Below are positions 27,416 to 30,215 of a DNA stretch of 30,215 nucleotides, piece by piece; within the stretch, counting starts at the first letter, position 1, and the number at the start of each line of letters is the position of its first letter. This DNA is from Arsenophonus sp046530735 (GTDB lineage: Bacteria; Pseudomonadota; Gammaproteobacteria; Enterobacterales; Enterobacteriaceae): positions 1-30,215 of the forward strand of contig JBHEQV010000030.1 in assembly GCA_046530735.1 (NCBI GenBank), given 5' to 3'. A program made the translations under genes and the position numbers. Under the pieces are notes generated by a model. The model made no database searches. It saw only the letters and a program-made list of their open reading frames with translations, and had not been told where the DNA came from.

Positions 27416-29287
27416 ATGATGGATACCCTACGCACGTTGGCGTATAGTCCTGTGCTCAAAATAGTATTTGTGATTATTATCTTATCCTTTTTGCTTACGG
27501 GAGTTGGTAGTTATTTGATTAGTGTTTCAAATAATCATGTAGTAAAAGTGAATGGCACAGAAATTAGTCAATTTCAATTACATAAAGCTTTTCAACAAGA
27601 AAAGCAAGCATTACAAGAACGACTTGGTGATAAATTTTCTAAAATTGCCAGTAATGAGAAAGAGATACAGATATTACGACGTCAAGCTTTAGAACGTTTA
27701 ATTAGCGTAACACTACTTAATCAATATTCATATCAATTGGGTTTAACGGCAAGTGATAATCAAATTAAGCAGGATATCTATAACATGCCGATATTTCAAA
27801 TAAACGGACATTTTGATAGTAAAAAATACCGAACTATTTTATCCAAAAATAATGTTAATGCCGATGATCTTGCTCAAGAAATACTATATAATTTAATTAA
27901 TCGTCAACTCAGGAAAGTATATATGACGAATGAATTTGCCTTACCTGGAGAAATTAAATCCTATGCTGAGTTACTTTTACAGAAACGTGAAGTAAAAATA
28001 GCAACTATATCCCTTGCAGACTATCAGTCTAAACAAATAGTTACAGATAAAGAGTTACAAAATTACTATGATATACATAAGAACAGTTTTATTTCACCAG
28101 AACAGGTGCAGGTTAGTTATATTAAGTTAGATGCTGCTTCTCAACGTGATAAGCTATCCGTCAAAGATGAGGAGCTGAAAAGCTATTATGATAATAATAT
28201 AACTAATTTTACTCAGCCAGAGAAAAAACATTACAGTATGATTCAATTGGAAACAGAAAAAGAAGCCAATTCCGTTGTTAAAGCCTTAGCTAAAGGGGTT
28301 GATTTTAAGCAATTAGTTGCCGAAAAATCAATAGATAAATTTAGTGCAGGAAATAATGGAGCTCTAGGTTGGATGGAAGCAGCTTCAACTCCAAGCGAAA
28401 TTATTGCTGCGAATCTAATTAAAAAAGAACAAGTTTCTAGCATAATAAAATTGACTACTAATTATATTATATTTCGTCTTGATGATATTAAACCTAAATT
28501 CATAAAACCTTTTCAGTCAGTAAAAACTGAGATTGCCAATATCATAAAAAATGAAAAAGCCATTAATGCATTTTATTTACTACAACAAACTGCAAGTCGT
28601 GCGGCAATAGATGATAACGAATCTTTAATAACTGCTGAAAAAGTTACTGGCATTAAAGCAGTAACTACAGATTGGTTTAGTCGTAATAATCTTCCTGAAG
28701 AAATAAGATTTGATAAGGTGGCTGATGCCATATTTAACAGTAACTTAGTAGATAAAAATAGGATAACAAATATTAATTCAGATGTTATTAACATCGATGG
28801 TGAGCGTGCATTTATTATTCGAGTTGAAAAATATAAACCAGAGGTAACACAATTATTTGATGAGGTAAAAAAAACAGTAGCTGAATTAGTAAAACTTAAT
28901 AAGGCTAAAAAAGAGATGGAAGCAGAGGGTAATAAATTATTGATCGCATTAAAACAAGGTGCAGGTGACGCAGCTTTACTAAAACAGAATATTACATTTG
29001 GTAATGCTAAGATTATTGATCGTTTTGATCAAAATAACTCATTAGCTGAACATATTTTTCAAATGCCAATCCCTAAAGGGAATATACCGACTTATCTTAG
29101 TACCAAAGATAACAAAGATAACTTAATTATTATTCAATTGATAAAAGTTACTCAAGGACAACCGACAGAAACTGAATTAAAGGTCTTTTCCAAACATTAT
29201 AAAATGATACTTGGCAATGTGATGATTGAATTACTTATGTTAAATTTACGTGATAAGGCTAAAATCGATTTAGGCCGAATAGAGTAA
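27416..29287 (+). CDS. ppiD: periplasmic folding factor PpiD
   Basis: PpiD is an inner-membrane-anchored, periplasm-facing chaperone of the SurA/parvulin type that works near the Sec translocon on emerging outer-membrane and periplasmic proteins. The product has 623 residues, the same as E. coli PpiD. A single N-terminal membrane anchor spans about 14-36 (LKIVFVIIILSFLLTGVGSYLI) without a cleavable signal. A SurA-like N-terminal chaperone region follows, then a parvulin-like domain at about 265-360 (EKKHYSMIQLETEKEANSVV, GALGWME, IIFRLDDIKP). MM at the start matches E. coli MMDSLRT. GGAGAG (27399-27404) is 11 bases upstream of the ATG. It lies 165 bases after the IS256-like copy, so its promoter must sit in that gap or in the element's end. 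Intact. Confidence 0.95.
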   Translation: MMDTLRTLAYSPVLKIVFVIIILSFLLTGVGSYLISVSNNHVVKVNGTEISQFQLHKAFQQEKQALQERLGDKFSKIASNEKEIQILRRQALERLISVTLLNQYSYQLGLTASDNQIKQDIYNMPIFQINGHFDSKKYRTILSKNNVNADDLAQEILYNLINRQLRKVYMTNEFALPGEIKSYAELLLQKREVKIATISLADYQSKQIVTDKELQNYYDIHKNSFISPEQVQVSYIKLDAASQRDKLSVKDEELKSYYDNNITNFTQPEKKHYSMIQLETEKEANSVVKALAKGVDFKQLVAEKSIDKFSAGNNGALGWMEAASTPSEIIAANLIKKEQVSSIIKLTTNYIIFRLDDIKPKFIKPFQSVKTEIANIIKNEKAINAFYLLQQTASRAAIDDNESLITAEKVTGIKAVTTDWFSRNNLPEEIRFDKVADAIFNSNLVDKNRITNINSDVINIDGERAFIIRVEKYKPEVTQLFDEVKKTVAELVKLNKAKKEMEAEGNKLLIALKQGAGDAALLKQNITFGNAKIIDRFDQNNSLAEHIFQMPIPKGNIPTYLSTKDNKDNLIIIQLIKVTQGQPTETELKVFSKHYKMILGNVMIELLMLNLRDKAKIDLGRIE

Positions 29288-29290
29288 TTT

Positions 29291-29491
29291 ATGATTGACT
29301 TCTTAGATAATTATATACAATTCTTTAAATTAGAAGCTGCGCTTGTGAAGACTTTTTTTGTTATTTATATCATTTTATTTTTTAATATTTTTATTCTTCT
29401 ATCTTATCTATTTGTTCAGGATCTATTATATGGACTTTTATCATATATCTCTATTTATGGTAGGGTATGGTTACTAAGAGATATAACTTGA
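29291..29491 (+). CDS. possible small membrane protein, unrecognised
   Basis: A 66-codon open frame starting 3 bases after the ppiD stop. It carries one strongly hydrophobic stretch (about residues 18-52, VKTFFVIYIILFFNIFILL onward) after a short amphipathic start (FLDNYIQFFKLEAALVK). The pattern loosely resembles small holin-like or YqjE-like membrane proteins, but I do not recognise it. There is no good ribosome binding site, though coupling to ppiD termination is possible. It may be a chance frame in T-rich DNA or the truncated front of a lost gene, since an IS256-like element begins 26 bases later. Confidence 0.3.
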   Translation: MIDFLDNYIQFFKLEAALVKTFFVIYIILFFNIFILLSYLFVQDLLYGLLSYISIYGRVWLLRDIT

Positions 29492-29517
29492 GGCAAATAT
29501 AATAATTAGGGTCTATC

Positions 29518-30215
29518 GAGTTATTCTTATTTCTGGTATATAGGATTTTTGAGATGCTAACGTGTATCCCTGTCTAATCTATTTTATGAATGTTTTCAAG
29601 AGCAGAGAAATGAAAATGCCATGAAAAATCTACCCTAAGGTTATTCGCGAAAACTAGATATCACCTGCTGATTCTTTGCTTGCATGAACTCATCTATAAT
29701 GGTTCCAGTAAACTGATAAACATTGCTGTTAAGGCGGAGCTTAAAACTATTTTCTTGACAAGATGATGAACGCCGTCTTGTTAGCTGTTCATTATTTTTT
29801 CTATAACGATTATTCGCCATAGAAATCTTATACAGATTATTATAAGTTATGTTAAAATTAAGTGCCTAAGAGGCCTGGGAGTGATGTGGGCGCAACCGCA
29901 ATAAAAATATACTTCAAGAGCTTATTGCTAGCGTCTTATCTGAAGCGTGCAAAACCGGCGAAGAATACTTAGTTTGTATTGTCTTGTATCTGTAAGTGCA
30001 GATACATCGTTAATTTCAGAAAGCTCTGGAGGGACCGCTTTCACGGTAAAAATCACATGATCTCCTCTCTGGCCAGCATCATCATCAGGATAAAACAGCG
30101 ATAGTTTAAAGAGCACAGGCAAATGGTAGCTGCGTGATTTAAACGATCTCACTACATTTATTCTATACCGATAACACAAACCATCCTGTTAAGCAAACAG
30201 GTCGCCTTTACCTTC
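29518..30215 (+). mobile_element. IS256-family remnant, copy C (5' part, runs off the window)
   Basis: The left end GAGTTATTCTTATTT with GGTATAT (29518) matches copies A and B. DNA-level similarity to copies A and B continues through the segment with AACATTGCTGTTAAGGC (about 29720), the equivalent of the copy A IRNYAR region and what follows. A later stretch aligns with the copy A zone before the RYVYWWADGI motif. The minus-strand open frame at 29928-30179 is antisense to this transposase and not a gene. The element continues beyond 30215. Confidence 0.75.

Noticed and set aside
29928..30179. minus-strand 83-codon open frame
   Set aside because: Antisense to IS256-like copy C, whose coding strand is plus.

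Overview
The window reads as chromosome from a host-restricted gammaproteobacterium of the Enterobacterales undergoing genome decay. It is very AT-rich. Its intact genes are close in length and motifs to their Escherichia coli counterparts, but they sit among decayed genes and stop-riddled insertion sequences (IS). This is the pattern of a fairly recent insect endosymbiont, for example of Arsenophonus or Sodalis type. The genus is inference; there is no rRNA here to fix it.

Layout. (1) 1-1909: an AAGT microsatellite, a yciO pseudogene and intact rluB, as in the enterobacterial yciO-rluB neighbourhood. (2) 2229-7472: a pile of dead IS elements (IS1595-like, IS91-like, an IS481 fragment, then an IS1595-like copy cut by an IS256-like copy). 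(3) 7662-8240: rsmD on the minus strand. (4) 8287-11993: dead IS1595-like, IS481-like and IS91-like copies where ftsY, ftsE and the front of ftsX would be expected. (5) 11994-13835: the tail of a decayed ftsX and intact rpoH. (6) 13836-16098: unassigned DNA with odd inverted repeats, then a second IS256-like copy. (7) 16150-29287: the classic ampG-yajG-bolA-tig-clpP-clpX-lon-hupB-ppiD block, in which ampG, yajG, tig and hupB are pseudogenes and bolA, clpP, clpX, lon and ppiD are intact. A third IS256-like copy with an exact 8-bp target duplication lies between hupB and ppiD. (8) 29518-30215: the start of a fourth IS256-like copy, running off the window.

Three blocks that lie far apart in E. 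coli (rluB, rsmD-rpoH, bolA-ppiD) are joined here, and both joints are made of IS remnants. This points to IS-mediated rearrangement followed by decay of the elements themselves.

How the genes work together. What survives is mainly protein quality control: the heat-shock sigma factor RpoH, members of its classical regulon (ClpP, ClpX, Lon) and the periplasm-facing folding factor PpiD, plus two rRNA-modification enzymes (RluB, RsmD) and BolA. What is lost is the ribosome-bound chaperone trigger factor, the HU beta subunit, the muropeptide permease AmpG, the lipoprotein YajG, YciO and FtsX. I found no CRISPR array, tRNA, rRNA, prophage or convincing new multi-gene system. The unusual content is the layered IS fossil record, two perfect palindromes inside dead transposases, and a small structured region at 14325-14540.
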